From Streptococcus cristatus (lineage in GTDB: Bacteria; Bacillota; Bacilli; Lactobacillales; Streptococcaceae), in assembly GCF_003943515.1 (NCBI RefSeq), contig NZ_RJPT01000001.1, positions 88,945 through 152,944 on the forward strand: DNA of 64,000 nucleotides. Direction: 5' to 3'. Position numbers and translations under genes: made by a program. The notes beneath the pieces are model-generated. The model was not told the origin of the DNA. It searched no databases and saw only the letters and a list, made by a program, of their open reading frames with translations. This document shows positions 28,680 to 39,207 of the stretch, piece after piece (position 1 is the stretch's first letter; each line of letters starts with the position of its first letter).

Positions 28680-28730
28680 AAAATATCTCTTCCTAAGAAA
28701 ACCTCCCAAAACTGGAAGGTTTGTGTAGGG

Positions 28731-30419
28731 TTACATTTTTTCTGGTGCTTCTACACCAAGCATGCGGAGAGCTTCCTTCAGCACAACAGCAGTGGTGTAG
28801 CTGAGAGCTAGACGGCTGTCACGTTCCGGAGTTTCATCCAAGATGCGAGTGTGAGCATAGTATTTATTGAAGGCTTGAGCTAGGCTGATCGAGTATTTGG
28901 CAATCAGAGATGGCTCAAAGTTATCAGATGCACGTTTAACCACGCGAGCGAAGTCTTGGATCAGTTTGATAATTTCCCAGCTTTCAGCATCGTTGAGATT
29001 GTAGTTAGCGTCAAGACTTGGCTTGAAGTCTGCTTTGCGCAGGATAGACTGGATACGTGCATAGGCATATTGTACATACGGTCCAGTTTCACCTTCAAAG
29101 GAAACCATCGCTTCCAAATCAAAGTCATAACCATTGCGGCGGTCAGTCTTAAGGTCGTAGAATTTAACGGCACCGACACCAACTGCGTGGGCAACAGCTT
29201 CTTTGTTTTCCAGATTTGGATTTTTCTCTTCAATTTGAGCTTTTGCACGGCTGATCGCTTCTTGCAGAGTTGGTTCCAGAAGGATGATGTTTCCTTTACG
29301 TGTTGAAAGTTTTTGGCGATTCTTTGTAACCAGACCAAAGTCCACGTGGATCATGTCATCGCTCCAGTCAAATCCCATCTTCTTAAGGACAGCCTTGAGC
29401 TGACGGAAGTGGTTGGATTGCTCTTGACCAACGACATAAACGTTCTTGACGAAGTTGTAAGTGCGTGCACGGTACATAGCAGTGGCAATATCACGGGTGA
29501 TGTACAGCGTAGCACCGTCTGATTTTTTAATCATAGCTGGTGGCAGGTTGACATCGTCCAAGTCCACAATGCTAGCGCCTTTTGATTCTTTCAGGAGACC
29601 CTTGTCTTCCAAAATTTTAACGGCTTCGTCCATCTTGTCATTGTAGAAGGCTTCACCATTTAAGCTATCAAATTCAACGCCGAGCAATTCATAGATGCGG
29701 TTAAATTCAACGAGACTTTCGTCACGGAACCATTGCCAGAGTTCTGTTGCTTCTGGATCGCCATCTTCCAGTTTCTTGAACCAAAGGCGACCTTCTTCAT
29801 CCAAGGCTGGGTCGTTTTCGATTTCGGCATTGATGCGAACGTAGAGTTGCAAGAGTTCATCGATTGGGTTAGCTTCAACGGCTTCCTTGTTGCCCCATTT
29901 CTTGTAGGCAACCATGAGGAGGCCAAATTGCTTGCCCCAGTCACCTAAGTGGTTGATCTTGATGGTATTGTAGCCCATCTTGCGGAAGATATTGGACAAG
30001 GCATCTCCAATAACGGTTGAACGCAAGTGTCCGACAGAGAAAGGTTTTGCAATGTTAGGACTGGAAAGGTCAATTGTGATATTTCCGCCCTGACCTTCGT
30101 TCTGTTGACCATAGTCAGCGCCTTCCTTGATGACTTCTTTGATAACTTGATCAGAGATTTTAGCTTTGTTGAGGAAGAAGTTGACATAAGGTCCAGTTGC
30201 GACAACTTTCTCAAAGTGACTTGGGTCGATCTTTTCAGCAATATCCGTAGCGATAGCTTGAGGAGCCTTGCGTTCTACTTTTGCAAGTGAGAAAGCTGGG
30301 AAGGCAATGTCTCCAAGATCTGAACTTTTCGGTTGCTCTAGTAGGTTAAAGATAGCGCTTTGGTCCAAGCTGTCAATAACTTTGGCCAACTCGCTAGCGA
30401 TTAATTGTTTATTATCCAT
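28731..30419 (-). CDS. argS: Arginine-tRNA ligase
   Basis: 562 residues, full-length class I enzyme. N-terminal Add-1 domain, HIGH-type motif in [20 protein letters not shown] (near 122-141), the [12 protein letters not shown] region at the KMSKS position, and a C-terminal DALR anticodon domain ending [12 protein letters not shown]. Divergent from argR with about 125 bp between. Confidence 0.97.
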   Translation of the reverse strand: MDNKQLIASELAKVIDSLDQSAIFNLLEQPKSSDLGDIAFPAFSLAKVERKAPQAIATDIAEKIDPSHFEKVVATGPYVNFFLNKAKISDQVIKEVIKEGADYGQQNEGQGGNITIDLSSPNIAKPFSVGHLRSTVIGDALSNIFRKMGYNTIKINHLGDWGKQFGLLMVAYKKWGNKEAVEANPIDELLQLYVRINAEIENDPALDEEGRLWFKKLEDGDPEATELWQWFRDESLVEFNRIYELLGVEFDSLNGEAFYNDKMDEAVKILEDKGLLKESKGASIVDLDDVNLPPAMIKKSDGATLYITRDIATAMYRARTYNFVKNVYVVGQEQSNHFRQLKAVLKKMGFDWSDDMIHVDFGLVTKNRQKLSTRKGNIILLEPTLQEAISRAKAQIEEKNPNLENKEAVAHAVGVGAVKFYDLKTDRRNGYDFDLEAMVSFEGETGPYVQYAYARIQSILRKADFKPSLDANYNLNDAESWEIIKLIQDFARVVKRASDNFEPSLIAKYSISLAQAFNKYYAHTRILDETPERDSRLALSYTTAVVLKEALRMLGVEAPEKM

Positions 30420-30446
30420 ATTTGCTCCTTTGGGTCTTTTGTTACT

Positions 30447-30476
30447 ATTCTATCATATTTTATGAGGAATCTTCAA
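30447..30476 (-). promoter_or_regulatory. argS promoter
   Basis: Minus strand TTGAAG (30476-30471), 18-bp spacer, TAGAAT (30452-30447) with TGA directly before it. Confidence 0.5.
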
Positions 30477-30481
30477 TTTTT

Positions 30482-30510
30482 TTGGTATAAGATAGATTTT
30501 TTGATATAAT
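30482..30510 (+). promoter_or_regulatory. argR promoter
   Basis: TTGGTA, 17-bp spacer, TATAAT at 30505-30510; divergent from argS. Confidence 0.55.
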
Positions 30511-30544
30511 TGAAAGTATAAATATTCAGTCAATGAGGTCGAGT

Positions 30545-30985
30545 ATGAGAAAAAGCGAGCGTCATCAGCTTATTAAATGGATGATCAAGGAAGAAAAGTT
30601 AGGAACACAAAAGGATATTCAAAAAAGACTGGAAGATGAGGGGATATTTGTGACCCAAACAACCCTCTCGCGGGACCTAAGAGAGATTGGTTTGACCAAG
30701 CTGAAGAAAGACGGGCAAGTCTACTATGTGCTGGCTCATGAAGCAGAGGAGTTGGACCTAGCTGGATTTTTGGCCAGTCATGTTCAGGCTGTTTCTAGAG
30801 CGGAGTTTACGCTGGTTTTCCGTACAGGACTGGGCGAAGCGACGGTCTTGGCAAATGTGGTAGATGGTTCTCTGGATAGTCGTATTTTAGGAACCGTTGC
30901 AGGGGCCAATACCTTGCTCGTGATTTGCCGGGATCAGGAAGCGGCTAGAGAAATCGAGATGAGTGTCAAAGAAGGTATGGAATAG
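30545..30985 (+). CDS. argR: Arginine repressor family regulator
   Basis: 146 residues. Winged-helix DNA-binding domain (RKSERHQLIKWMIKEEKLG; TTLSRDLREIGLTKLK) and C-terminal oligomerisation/arginine domain with GTVAGANTLLVICRD. The ATG at 30545 is preceded by GAGGTCGAG; an ATG at 30533 overlaps that site. Streptococci carry several ArgR/AhrC paralogues; which one this is cannot be told here. The argS-argR-mutS neighbourhood matches pneumococci. Confidence 0.92.
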   Translation: MRKSERHQLIKWMIKEEKLGTQKDIQKRLEDEGIFVTQTTLSRDLREIGLTKLKKDGQVYYVLAHEAEELDLAGFLASHVQAVSRAEFTLVFRTGLGEATVLANVVDGSLDSRILGTVAGANTLLVICRDQEAAREIEMSVKEGME

Positions 30986-31057
30986 CCAAAAGCTTAGGAT
31001 TGATGGAGAGGTTTGAGACGCAAGTCCTGACCTCGTTTGTTTTTAGAAAGGATAGAG

Positions 31058-33607
31058 ATGGCAGTAGAAAAGTTATCGCCAGGCATGCAGCAGTATTTGG
31101 ATATCAAGAAGGACTATCCAGATGCTTTCTTGCTCTTTCGGATGGGGGATTTCTATGAGTTGTTTTATGATGATGCGGTCAATGCCGCCCAGATTTTAGA
31201 GATTTCTCTCACCAGTCGCAATAAAAATGCAGAAAATCCCATTCCCATGGCTGGAGTTCCCTATCATTCGGCTCAGCAGTATATTGATGTTTTGGTCGAG
31301 TCAGGCTATAAGGTGGCGATTGCGGAGCAGATGGAAGATCCCAAGGAAGCCAAGGGTGTTGTTAAACGGGAGGTCGTTCAGGTTATCACACCGGGGACGG
31401 TGGTGGACTCTACTAAGCCGGACTCTGCTAATAACTTTCTGGTGGCTCTGGATTATTCAGAGGGCCTCTATGGTCTGGCTTATATGGACTTGGTGACCGG
31501 TGAGTTTCAGGTGACTAGTTTAGAGGACTTTAGCCTAGTCTGCGGGGAAATTCGCAATTTGAAGGCTAGGGAAGTGGTGCTGGGCTATACCTTGCCAGAA
31601 GCTGAGGAGCAGGTGTTGGCTGGACAGATGAATCTTTTACTGTCCTATGTACAGACGGCCTTGGACGATGTCCAGCTGCTGGGCGAGGAGCTGTCTCCTA
31701 TGGAACGTCAGGCAGCAGGGAAATTGCTGGAGTATGTGCACCGGACCCAGATGAGGGAGCTCAGTCATTTGAAGAAGGCCCAGCATTATGAAATCAAGGA
31801 TTTTCTGCAAATGGATTATGCCACCAAGGCGAGTCTGGATTTGACAGAAAATGCTCGTTCGGGCAAGAAGCACGGCAGTCTTTATTGGCTGATGGACGAG
31901 ACTAAGACGGCCATGGGTGGCCGCATGCTGCGCTCTTGGATCCAGCGTCCGCTGATTGATGAAGCGCGAATTAGCCAGCGACAGGATGTCGTTGAGATTT
32001 TTCTGGATCATTTCTTTGAGCGGAGTGATTTGACGGAGAGCCTCAAGGGAGTCTATGATATCGAGCGGCTGGCTAGTCGAGTTTCTTTTGGCAAGACCAA
32101 TCCTAAGGATCTGCTGCAGCTGGCAGCAACATTGGGCAATGTGCCTCAGATTAAGGCTATCTTGCAAGGAATCGGCAGTCCGCATCTAGCTCGTTTGATT
32201 GAGGGCTTGGATCCTATTCCAGAGTTGGCAGGCTTGATTAGCTCGGCCATTTCGCCGGATGCACCTCATATCATCACCGAGGGCAATATTATTCGGACTG
32301 GTTTTGATGAGACCTTGGATCAGTATCGGCTTGTGCTGAGGGAGGGGACCGGATGGATTGCGGAGCTGGAAGTTAAAGAACGTGCTAACAGCGGCATCAG
32401 CAATCTAAAGATTGATTACAACAAAAAAGATGGTTACTATTTCCACGTGACCAATTCCCAGCTGGCTCATGTTCCCAGTCATTTCTTCCGCAAGGCGACC
32501 CTGAAAAATTCAGAGCGTTTCGGAACGGAAGAGCTGGCTCGGATTGAGGGAGAGATGTTGGAGGCGCGTGAAAAATCTGCTAATCTGGAATACGAGATTT
32601 TCATGCGGATTCGCGAGGAAGTTGGCAAATACATCCAGCGCTTGCAGGCCTTGGCACAAACACTAGCAGCTGTGGATGTCCTGCAGAGTTTTGCTGCGGT
32701 GGCAGAACAACTGCATTTGGTGCGCCCTGTCTTTACTGCGGAGCGCCGTCTACAGATTGAAAAAGGCCGCCATCCTGTTGTGGAAAAGGTGATGGGTGCC
32801 CAAAGCTACATTCCAAATAGTATTCTGCTGGACCAGGGAACGGACATCCAGCTGATTACCGGGCCTAATATGAGCGGAAAATCGACCTATATGCGCCAGC
32901 TGGCGATCATCGTCATCATGGCACAGATGGGATCCTATGTGCCAGCTCAGTCTGCCAGTCTGCCACTATTCGACGCGATTTTCACGCGCATCGGTGCAGC
33001 AGATGATTTGGTGTCCGGCCAGTCCACCTTTATGGTGGAGATGATGGAGGCCAATCGGGCCATTCGGCAAGCCAGCGAGCGTTCGCTCATCCTCTTTGAT
33101 GAGCTGGGCCGTGGGACGGCTACTTACGATGGGATGGCGCTGGCTCAGGCCATTATCGAGCATATTCATCACTATACTGGAGCCAAAACCCTCTTTGCCA
33201 CCCACTATCATGAGCTGACAGCCTTAGAGGAAAGTTTGGAGCATTTGGAAAATGTCCATGTGGCAACCTTGGAGAAGGACGGGCAGGTGACTTTTCTGCA
33301 TAAGATTGAGCCGGGTCCGGCTGACAAGTCCTACGGAATCCATGTGGCGAAGATTGCCGGACTTCCTGAGAAATTACTGGAGCGGGCGGATAGCATTTTG
33401 AGTCATTTGGAAAGTCAGGATACAGGCCTTGACTCAGAGCTTCCTGTTGAATCTAGACAAACACGGTCGCAAGTGGCGGAGCAGATGTCTCTTTTTGCAG
33501 AAGGGCCGGAAAATCCAGTCCTGACTGAACTCCGAGACTTGGACATCTACAATATGACCCCCTTGGAAGTCATGGCGGCGGTAGCCGAGCTCAAGAAAAA
33601 GCTGTAA
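31058..33607 (+). CDS. mutS: DNA mismatch repair protein MutS (HexA)
   Basis: 849 residues from ATG at 31058 (AAAGGAT upstream). N-terminal mismatch-recognition domain has the [17 protein letters not shown] motif with the mismatch-stacking Phe-x-Glu; Walker [14 protein letters not shown] near 617-629; [12 protein letters not shown]alker B/signature near 694-705. It recognises mismatches and hands over to MutL. mutL follows 1.3 kb downstream, with a repeat element and a minus-strand LytTR/DUF3021 pair between. Confidence 0.97.
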   Translation: MAVEKLSPGMQQYLDIKKDYPDAFLLFRMGDFYELFYDDAVNAAQILEISLTSRNKNAENPIPMAGVPYHSAQQYIDVLVESGYKVAIAEQMEDPKEAKGVVKREVVQVITPGTVVDSTKPDSANNFLVALDYSEGLYGLAYMDLVTGEFQVTSLEDFSLVCGEIRNLKAREVVLGYTLPEAEEQVLAGQMNLLLSYVQTALDDVQLLGEELSPMERQAAGKLLEYVHRTQMRELSHLKKAQHYEIKDFLQMDYATKASLDLTENARSGKKHGSLYWLMDETKTAMGGRMLRSWIQRPLIDEARISQRQDVVEIFLDHFFERSDLTESLKGVYDIERLASRVSFGKTNPKDLLQLAATLGNVPQIKAILQGIGSPHLARLIEGLDPIPELAGLISSAISPDAPHIITEGNIIRTGFDETLDQYRLVLREGTGWIAELEVKERANSGISNLKIDYNKKDGYYFHVTNSQLAHVPSHFFRKATLKNSERFGTEELARIEGEMLEAREKSANLEYEIFMRIREEVGKYIQRLQALAQTLAAVDVLQSFAAVAEQLHLVRPVFTAERRLQIEKGRHPVVEKVMGAQSYIPNSILLDQGTDIQLITGPNMSGKSTYMRQLAIIVIMAQMGSYVPAQSASLPLFDAIFTRIGAADDLVSGQSTFMVEMMEANRAIRQASERSLILFDELGRGTATYDGMALAQAIIEHIHHYTGAKTLFATHYHELTALEESLEHLENVHVATLEKDGQVTFLHKIEPGPADKSYGIHVAKIAGLPEKLLERADSILSHLESQDTGLDSELPVESRQTRSQVAEQMSLFAEGPENPVLTELRDLDIYNMTPLEVMAAVAELKKKL

Positions 33608-33614
33608 AAACAAA

Positions 33615-33790
33615 GAGGCTGGGACAAAAGTCCTAGCCTCTCAATTGTCTTTGGATTGTCGAGCAAGACGCAGTGGTTGAGTGGGCTCTACTACGCTGAT
33701 TTCATCAGCTTTTACAGCCCTACTCAACTGTGCGGAGGTGGGACGACGAAATCGAATTCTAACGAATTACCGATTTCTGTCCCACTCTCT
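33615..33790 (-). repeat. Three-hairpin dispersed repeat, copy 1 (inverted)
   Basis: About 175 bp, reverse complement of the copies at 50321 and 56616 and identical to copy 3 over the shared part by eye. Hairpins: AGAGGCTGGGAC/GTCCTAGCCTCT at the mutS end, GTTGAGTGGGCT/AGCCCTACTCAAC in the middle, GTGGGAC/GTCCCAC at the far end. It fills the gap between two convergent genes. Confidence 0.9.
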
Positions 33791-33799
33791 TTTTATTTT

Positions 33800-34270
33800 T
33801 CACGATTTGCTAGACAAGCCGCTATTAATTTTTTGAATGTTGCGGTAGGTGCGGTAGTAGATGATTCCTGAAATAATCAGATAAATGAGGGTGAATTCCC
33901 CAACGGCAGCCAGTGTCAGACTGAGTATTTTTTCTCTTGGGAAAAATCCAGCTAGATTTGCTAAAAGTGCAAAGGTTAGAATCATCACGCCATAGTGGCT
34001 AACGACGGAGCGCAGGATGCTCCAATCTCTTTGAAAGAAGCTTCCACTCCATCTGAAAATAGCTCCCATGATAAACCAGACAAGCATGCAGTAGAGCATG
34101 ATGAGGGAAACATGGACATGCTGGCTCAAAAAGAAGTGACCAATAGGCGAGTCAGGGTGAAGCGGTAGATAAGCTGGACTGTAAAAATAAGAAACAATCA
34201 TGGAGAAGAAGAGACCGATGAAAATCCCTCCAATCCCTCCGAAAAAGAGTTCTTTAAGACGAGTTTTCAT
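33800..34270 (-). CDS. DUF3021 family membrane protein
   Basis: 156 residues with four helices (about 10-30, 55-75, 88-108 and 118-138) and the [19 protein letters not shown] start of DUF3021 proteins. Its ATG overlaps the end of the LytTR gene (34267-34270), so the two are coupled. In such pairs the membrane protein usually modulates the LytTR regulator; that role is inferred from context. Confidence 0.82.
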   Translation of the reverse strand: MKTRLKELFFGGIGGIFIGLFFSMIVSYFYSPAYLPLHPDSPIGHFFLSQHVHVSLIMLYCMLVWFIMGAIFRWSGSFFQRDWSILRSVVSHYGVMILTFALLANLAGFFPREKILSLTLAAVGEFTLIYLIISGIIYYRTYRNIQKINSGLSSKS

Positions 34271-34707
34271 AATTGCAACCTTTCTTTAATGGATTTGAGA
34301 TAGCGGCGGGACGAGTAAGTCTGATCACCGTTTTTCAGAAATATTTGAATCATACCATTTGGAGTCAGCTTGAGGTGGCTGATTTGCCGGCTGTTGATAA
34401 TCTCCGACTGAGAAATCTGCAGGAAATAGTTCGGCAGGACCTGCAGCAATTGATAAAGAGCTTGTTGAGCTCGATAGCTGTCTTTTGCCGTTCGGACCCG
34501 AACCTGACGATTTTCTGTATAGAGTCGGTGAATTTCCTTAGCATCCAGCAGATAGATTTCGTCCTCTTTCTTGACATGAATCTTGTCCTCTTTGCCTAGA
34601 TGTTGAGCAAAGTGGACCAATTCCTGAATGCTTTCTGTCATGAGGCGAGCCTCAATGCTGACGGAGTCTTCGGCGACTTGAGAATCGATTCTTAGCTTAA
34701 CTTTCAT
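34267..34707 (-). CDS. LytTR-type DNA-binding regulator
   Basis: 146 residues, a LytTR domain without receiver: KKEDEIYLLDAKEIHRLYTE, then VRTAKDSYRAQQALYQL, and the ILPNYFLQISQSEIINSRQI sequence typical of LytTR C-termini. It belongs to the stand-alone class found with DUF3021. Upstream are a minus-strand promoter and a tandem GTCTAT repeat with 21-bp spacing, the usual form of a LytTR site, so autoregulation is likely. Confidence 0.85.
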   Translation of the reverse strand: MKVKLRIDSQVAEDSVSIEARLMTESIQELVHFAQHLGKEDKIHVKKEDEIYLLDAKEIHRLYTENRQVRVRTAKDSYRAQQALYQLLQVLPNYFLQISQSEIINSRQISHLKLTPNGMIQIFLKNGDQTYSSRRYLKSIKERLQL

Positions 34708-34727
34708 AATTTCCTCCTTTCACCTTT

Positions 34728-34756
34728 ATTAAACCGCAACTTGGCAGCGAAAACAA
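34728..34756 (-). promoter_or_regulatory. Promoter of the LytTR/DUF3021 operon
   Basis: Minus strand TTGTTT (34756-34751), 17-bp spacer, TTTAAT (34733-34728); AGGAGG follows before the ATG. Confidence 0.5.
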
Positions 34757-34764
34757 GCCCTTTT

Positions 34765-34791
34765 GTCTATGTGGCAGCTATTTGTGTCTAT
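34765..34791 (-). promoter_or_regulatory. Tandem direct repeat, candidate LytTR binding site
   Basis: GTCTAT on plus at 34765-34770 and 34786-34791 (ATAGAC on minus), each preceded by TTTTG/TTTGT. The 21-bp spacing equals two helical turns and the pair sits directly upstream of the -35. Confidence 0.5.
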
Positions 34792-34854
34792 ATGGTTTGG
34801 CTGGCGGACAGAATGGTCAAGACAAGGTTGCCCTCTGCTAGAAAGAGCCCAATG

Positions 34855-34863
34855 TGTTATAAT
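34855..34863 (+). promoter_or_regulatory. Extended -10 of mutL
   Basis: TGTTATAAT (TATAAT at 34858-34863), 29 bp upstream of the mutL ATG. Confidence 0.55.
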
Positions 34864-34891
34864 AGATAGCAGAACAAATACGGAGAAAAAG

Positions 34892-36835
34892 ATGTCAAAA
34901 ATTATCGAACTTCCAGAAATTCTAGCCAATCAGATTGCGGCCGGTGAAGTCATTGAGCGACCTAGCAGCGTGGTCAAGGAGCTAGTGGAAAATTCAATTG
35001 ATGCGGGTGCAAGTCAGATTACCATCGAAATCGAGGAGGCCGGACTCAAGACTATCCAGGTAACGGATAATGGTGAGGGTATAGACCACGAAGATGTCCC
35101 TCTGGCTCTTCGACGCCATGCTACTAGTAAAATCAAGAAGCAGGCGGATCTCTTTCGGATTCGGACACTGGGTTTTCGGGGCGAGGCTATTCCTTCCATT
35201 GCTTCTGTCTCACGTTTTACTATTGAGACAGCGACGGAAGCCGGCCAGCACGGAACTTTGCTGGTTGCTCAGGGTGGCGAGATTGAAGAGCATGTGCCTA
35301 CCAGCAGTCCGGTGGGAACGAAAATCAAGATAGAAGATCTCTTCTTCAATACTCCGGCCCGGCTCAAGTATATGAAGAGCCAGCAGGCTGAGCTGTCCCA
35401 TATCGTTGATGTGATTAATCGGCTTAGTCTAGCCCATCCAGAGGTGGCTTTCACCCTTGTCAGCGACGGACGCGAAATGACACGGACTGCCGGCAGTGGC
35501 AATCTGCGTCAGGCTATTGCAGGAATCTATGGTTTGGCAACAGCTAAGAAAATGGTGGAAATCTCTGCTTCGGATTTGGATTTTGAAGTCAGCGGCTATG
35601 TCAGCCTGCCTGAGCTGACTCGCGCCAATCGGAATTATATTACGATTCTCATCAACGGCCGCTATATCAAGAATTTCCTACTTAATCGTGCTATTTTGGA
35701 CGGCTACGGCAGCAAGCTTATGGTCGGCCGCTTTCCACTAGCGGTCATCAATATTCAGATTGACCCCTATCTGGCCGATGTCAATGTCCATCCGACCAAG
35801 CAAGAGGTGAGGATCTCTAAAGAACGCGAACTCATGGCCTTGATTTCGCAAGCCATTGCGACTAGTCTCAAGGAGCAGGACCTTATCCCAGATGCTTTGG
35901 AAAATCTAGCCAAATCGACTGTTAAGCGTGCGACTAAGCCCGAACAGACCAGTCTTCCGCTGAAGGAAAATCGCCTCTATTACGATAAGGAGCAGAATGA
36001 CTTCTTCCTCAAGCCACAGGTGGCCGAGCAACAGCTATCCTTTGAAGAGTCAGCAAAGTCTGTTCATGAAGCGACAGATGAAAAAGCAGAACCACAACCG
36101 ACTTCGGTCAAATTCGCAGAGAGAAAGCCTGCCAGCTATGACCAACTGGACCATCCAGAGCTAGACCAGGCCAGTCTGGAGCGGGCTGTGGATAAGTTAG
36201 AACAGGAAGAGAAATCAAGCTTCCCAGAGTTAGAATATTTCGGCCAGATGCATGGCACCTATCTCTTTGCTCAGGGCAAGGGCGGTCTTTACATTATTGA
36301 CCAGCATGCTGCCCAAGAGCGGGTCAAGTATGAGTATTATCGGGAGAAGATTGGGGATGTGGACAATAGCCAGCAGCAGCTCTTGGTGCCCTATATCTTT
36401 GAATTTCCAGCGGACGATATGTTGCGTATCAAGCAGCGGATGGAGCTGTTAGAAGATGCTGGCATCTTTTTAGAAGAGTATGGAGCCAACCAGTTTATCC
36501 TCCGTGAGCATCCCATTTGGTTCAAGGAAGAGGAGATTGAGGTCGGCATCTATGAGATGTGTGATATGCTTCTCCTGACCAAGGAAGTTTCTATCAAGAA
36601 ATATCGAGCAGAGCTAGCCATTATGATGAGTTGCAAACGCTCCATCAAGGCCAATCATAGTCTGGATGACTACTCTGCGCGTGACTTGCTCTTTCAGCTG
36701 TCCCAGTGTGACAATCCTTACAACTGTCCACACGGCCGGCCGGTCTTGGTCAACTTTACCAAGTCGGATATGGAAAAAATGTTCCGTCGCATTCAGGAAA
36801 ATCATACTAGCCTGCGGGAGTTGGGGAAATACTAA
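34892..36835 (+). CDS. mutL: DNA mismatch repair protein MutL (HexB)
   Basis: 647 residues from the ATG at 34892 ([26 protein letters not shown] upstream). GHKL ATPase motifs [17 protein letters not shown] and [11 protein letters not shown] are intact in the N-terminal third. A variable linker (about 340-450) leads to the dimerisation domain with [16 protein letters not shown], the motif of MutL proteins with endonuclease-like C-termini. A terminator follows. Confidence 0.97.
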   Translation: MSKIIELPEILANQIAAGEVIERPSSVVKELVENSIDAGASQITIEIEEAGLKTIQVTDNGEGIDHEDVPLALRRHATSKIKKQADLFRIRTLGFRGEAIPSIASVSRFTIETATEAGQHGTLLVAQGGEIEEHVPTSSPVGTKIKIEDLFFNTPARLKYMKSQQAELSHIVDVINRLSLAHPEVAFTLVSDGREMTRTAGSGNLRQAIAGIYGLATAKKMVEISASDLDFEVSGYVSLPELTRANRNYITILINGRYIKNFLLNRAILDGYGSKLMVGRFPLAVINIQIDPYLADVNVHPTKQEVRISKERELMALISQAIATSLKEQDLIPDALENLAKSTVKRATKPEQTSLPLKENRLYYDKEQNDFFLKPQVAEQQLSFEESAKSVHEATDEKAEPQPTSVKFAERKPASYDQLDHPELDQASLERAVDKLEQEEKSSFPELEYFGQMHGTYLFAQGKGGLYIIDQHAAQERVKYEYYREKIGDVDNSQQQLLVPYIFEFPADDMLRIKQRMELLEDAGIFLEEYGANQFILREHPIWFKEEEIEVGIYEMCDMLLLTKEVSIKKYRAELAIMMSCKRSIKANHSLDDYSARDLLFQLSQCDNPYNCPHGRPVLVNFTKSDMEKMFRRIQENHTSLRELGKY

Positions 36836-36849
36836 ACCTTATAGAAAAT

Positions 36850-36886
36850 CAAACAGCCCTAGTCATAGAACTAGAGCTGTTTTGAA
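36850..36886. terminator. Bidirectional terminator between mutL and the RDD gene
   Basis: AAACAGC(c)CTAGT / ACTAGAGCTGTTTT hairpin. Confidence 0.75.
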
Positions 36887-37392
36887 TTTTTGAGCTGAAC
36901 TTGCGTTCCAGCTATCAAATCAGCTGGATGGCGTTTGTCCTTGCGAAGCAATCCCATCAGCAGAAAGATCAAGAAGAGAATCCCTGCTGAAGTTGACAAG
37001 AAAATTGACAGGGTATCTGCTTGATAAGCACTACGGATAGCTCCCATATGTCCCAGCTGCCAAGGGAAAAACTTGATAGCAGAGCGCAAAAGGCTGTGGG
37101 CAAGGCTCCTATGCTTGTAAACCAACTGTAAACCTGCCCAACGCTTGCCAAAACTTCCTTTTCTATAGTCTAGCCAACCAAAGATAATAGTTAGAGGCAG
37201 GACTGAGGTAGAAAAAGCCAGAAGTTGGCTCTGGGCTTCAGTGAATGCAGGAATACCTTTTAGAACCAGATTATAAAAGCCCATAGCTAGTAAAAAAAGA
37301 GCAATGAGATAGCCTGAGATGAAGAGCCAGTCGCCAAAGAGTTCTTTCAGACGAGTTTTGACAGGTATGAGATTGTCAGTTTTTAGTTTCAT
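36871..37392 (-). CDS. RDD-family membrane protein
   Basis: 173 residues from the ATG at 37392 ([20 protein letters not shown]), which lies inside the end of the HTH gene; a start at 37428 would be less well placed. Three helices with the RDD-like Arg and Asp at the first ([11 protein letters not shown]) and a second conserved cluster [20 protein letters not shown] proteins are thought to be transporters or membrane partners; function here unknown. Its 3' end enters the shared terminator. Confidence 0.75.
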   Translation of the reverse strand: MKLKTDNLIPVKTRLKELFGDWLFISGYLIALFLLAMGFYNLVLKGIPAFTEAQSQLLAFSTSVLPLTIIFGWLDYRKGSFGKRWAGLQLVYKHRSLAHSLLRSAIKFFPWQLGHMGAIRSAYQADTLSIFLSTSAGILFLIFLLMGLLRKDKRHPADLIAGTQVQLKNSKQL

Positions 37393-37879
37393 CTTGAGCA
37401 CCTTCTTCCTTAGAATCATCAAGGCCAATCACCTTGTCCAGATACTTTTTCTTGATTTTTAGCGCCTTGTTAATAGCCATTGCTGATGCGATTAAGAGGA
37501 AAAAGGTTAACCAGACCAGCGCAGTGAATTTTGCTGGAAAGCTAGAACCTGCGAAAAAGAGAAAGATAGCCAGAGCTGATACAAAAATATATAGAACCTG
37601 CCAGAAGCCATAAGATTTTACTTCCTTATAGTAGTGATCTTTTTCGTCTTCTGAGAGGACGGGTTTTATTTCTGGCTTGTCACTGTCTCCTAAAAGCAGA
37701 TAATCTGTCGTAACCTGGAAAATCTTGCTCAGTTCTACAATTTTTTCGAGTTCTGGTAGCGCTTGACCAGACTCCCACTTGGAAATGCTTTGGCGAGAGA
37801 CATTGATCTGTTCAGCCAGTTTTTCTTGTGACCAGCCTTTTTCTTTTCTTAGTTCAAATAATTTATCAGCGAGTTTCAT
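37376..37879 (-). CDS. XRE-family regulator with membrane helices
   Basis: 167 residues. N-terminal HTH ([20 protein letters not shown]) with [20 protein letters not shown], a short linker, then two helices at about 93-112 and 118-136 and a charged tail. Such HTH-TM proteins are membrane-tethered regulators. It overlaps the RDD gene, so the two form an operon from the promoter at 37935-37963. Confidence 0.88.
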   Translation of the reverse strand: MKLADKLFELRKEKGWSQEKLAEQINVSRQSISKWESGQALPELEKIVELSKIFQVTTDYLLLGDSDKPEIKPVLSEDEKDHYYKEVKSYGFWQVLYIFVSALAIFLFFAGSSFPAKFTALVWLTFFLLIASAMAINKALKIKKKYLDKVIGLDDSKEEGAQDETKN

Positions 37880-37934
37880 GATTGCAGCCTCCTTTTCTTT
37901 GCTAACTCTATCCTAACAGCTTTTATTTATCTTG

Positions 37935-37973
37935 AGAATACAGCTTCCTGTACATTTTGTCAACCGCTGGTTG
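37935..37973 (-). promoter_or_regulatory. Promoter and palindrome of the XRE-RDD operon
   Basis: Minus strand TTGACA (37963-37958), 17-bp spacer, TATTCT (37940-37935). The inverted repeat CAACC GCT GGTTG (37961-37973) overlaps the -35 and may be the operator of the XRE protein. Confidence 0.6.
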
Positions 37974-38005
37974 CACTTGAGTTTGCAGTTTTCCGGTAGA
38001 AAATA

Positions 38006-38014
38006 TGATATACT
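38006..38014 (+). promoter_or_regulatory. Extended -10 of ruvA
   Basis: TGATATACT, 35 bp upstream of the ruvA ATG. Confidence 0.55.
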
Positions 38015-38048
38015 AGATAGGCAAAATGATACAAAAAGAAGGAAGATT

Positions 38049-38639
38049 ATGTACGAATATTTTAAAGGAATCATCAGCAAAATTACAGCCAAATACATTG
38101 TATTGGAAGTCAACTCTATCGGCTATATTCTTCATGTGGCCAATCCTTATGCTTACTCAAGTCATCTCCATCAGGAAGCCAAGCTCTATGTTCACCAAGT
38201 GGTGAGAGAAGACGCGGAGCTTTTATACGGCTTTGCGACCGAGGAGGAGAAGCAGCTCTTTCTCAACTTGATTTCAGTCTCAGGTATTGGCCCAGTGTCT
38301 GCCTTAGCCATCATTGCGGCTGATGATAATGCTGGCTTAGTGCAAGCCATTGAGCAGAAAAATATCACCTACCTGACCAAGTTTCCTAAGATTGGCAAGA
38401 AGACAGCCCAGCAGATGGTGTTAGACTTGGAAGGCAAGGTAGTGGCGGCAGGCAGCCTAGCAGAAAGCAAGGCGCCCGTCCAGACTGCGGATAATCAGGA
38501 GCTGGAAGAAGCCATGGAAGCCATGCTGGCTTTGGGCTACAAAGCTGCTGAGCTCAATAAAATCAAGAAATTCTTTGAAGGAACGACGGATACAGCAGAA
38601 AACTATATCAAGTCCGCTCTTAAGATGTTGGTGAAATAG
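38049..38639 (+). CDS. ruvA: Holliday junction helicase subunit RuvA
   Basis: 196 residues from ATG at 38049 (GAAGGAAG upstream). OB domain, then two helix-hairpin-helix motifs ([35 protein letters not shown]), acidic linker and the C-terminal domain that contacts RuvB. RuvA binds the four-way junction; ruvB is not in the window. tag follows after 9 bp, presumably in one transcript. Confidence 0.96.
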   Translation: MYEYFKGIISKITAKYIVLEVNSIGYILHVANPYAYSSHLHQEAKLYVHQVVREDAELLYGFATEEEKQLFLNLISVSGIGPVSALAIIAADDNAGLVQAIEQKNITYLTKFPKIGKKTAQQMVLDLEGKVVAAGSLAESKAPVQTADNQELEEAMEAMLALGYKAAELNKIKKFFEGTTDTAENYIKSALKMLVK

Positions 38640-38648
38640 GAGGAAGAT

Positions 38649-39203
38649 ATGACCAAACGTTGTGGCTGGGTAAAAATGAACAACCCCTTGTATGTAGCCT
38701 ATCATGATGAGGAGTGGGGCAAGCCCCTCCATGATGATCAGAAATTATTTGAATTGCTCTGCATGGAGACCTATCAGGCTGGACTTTCTTGGGAGACCAT
38801 TCTGAATAAACGCCAAGCCTTCCGAGAAGCTTTTCATTTCTATGATGCCCAGAAAATTGCCCAAATGACGGATGCAGACTTGGATGCTCTTTTGGATAAT
38901 CCTAATATCGTCCGCAATAAGATGAAAATCTATGCGACTAGGGATAATGCCCAAGCTTTTTTGGCTGTTCAAAAGCAGTTTGGCTCTTTTAATGACTATA
39001 TCTGGTCTTTTGTAGACTTCAAAACGATTGACAATCAAATTACGAACTACAAGGAAGCTCCGACTAAGACAGAGCTGTCAGAAACCATGTCCAAGGCGCT
39101 GAAAAAGCAAGGCTTCAAATTTGTCGGTCCTGTTTGTGTATATTCATTTCTAGAAGCAGCTGGCCTTATCAATGACCATGAAAATAATTGTGATTGGAAG
39201 TAG
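38649..39203 (+). CDS. tag: DNA-3-methyladenine glycosylase I
   Basis: 184 residues: CGWVKMNNPLYVAYHDEEWG near residue 5, the catalytic-site neighbourhood LLCMETYQAGLSWETILNKR, and the C-terminal CVYSFLEAAGLINDHENNC with the zinc-binding His and Cys of Tag. It removes 3-methyladenine from DNA. The ruvA-tag pair is also known from pneumococci. Confidence 0.95.
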   Translation: MTKRCGWVKMNNPLYVAYHDEEWGKPLHDDQKLFELLCMETYQAGLSWETILNKRQAFREAFHFYDAQKIAQMTDADLDALLDNPNIVRNKMKIYATRDNAQAFLAVQKQFGSFNDYIWSFVDFKTIDNQITNYKEAPTKTELSETMSKALKKQGFKFVGPVCVYSFLEAAGLINDHENNCDWK

Positions 39204-39207
39204 AACA

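Noticed and set aside
38052..38059. TACGAATA, a perfect SigX-box sequence at the start of ruvA
   Set aside because: It lies within codons 2-4 of ruvA (MYEYF), has no T-rich or TTGTGAT element 21 bp upstream, and transcription from it could not yield RuvA.
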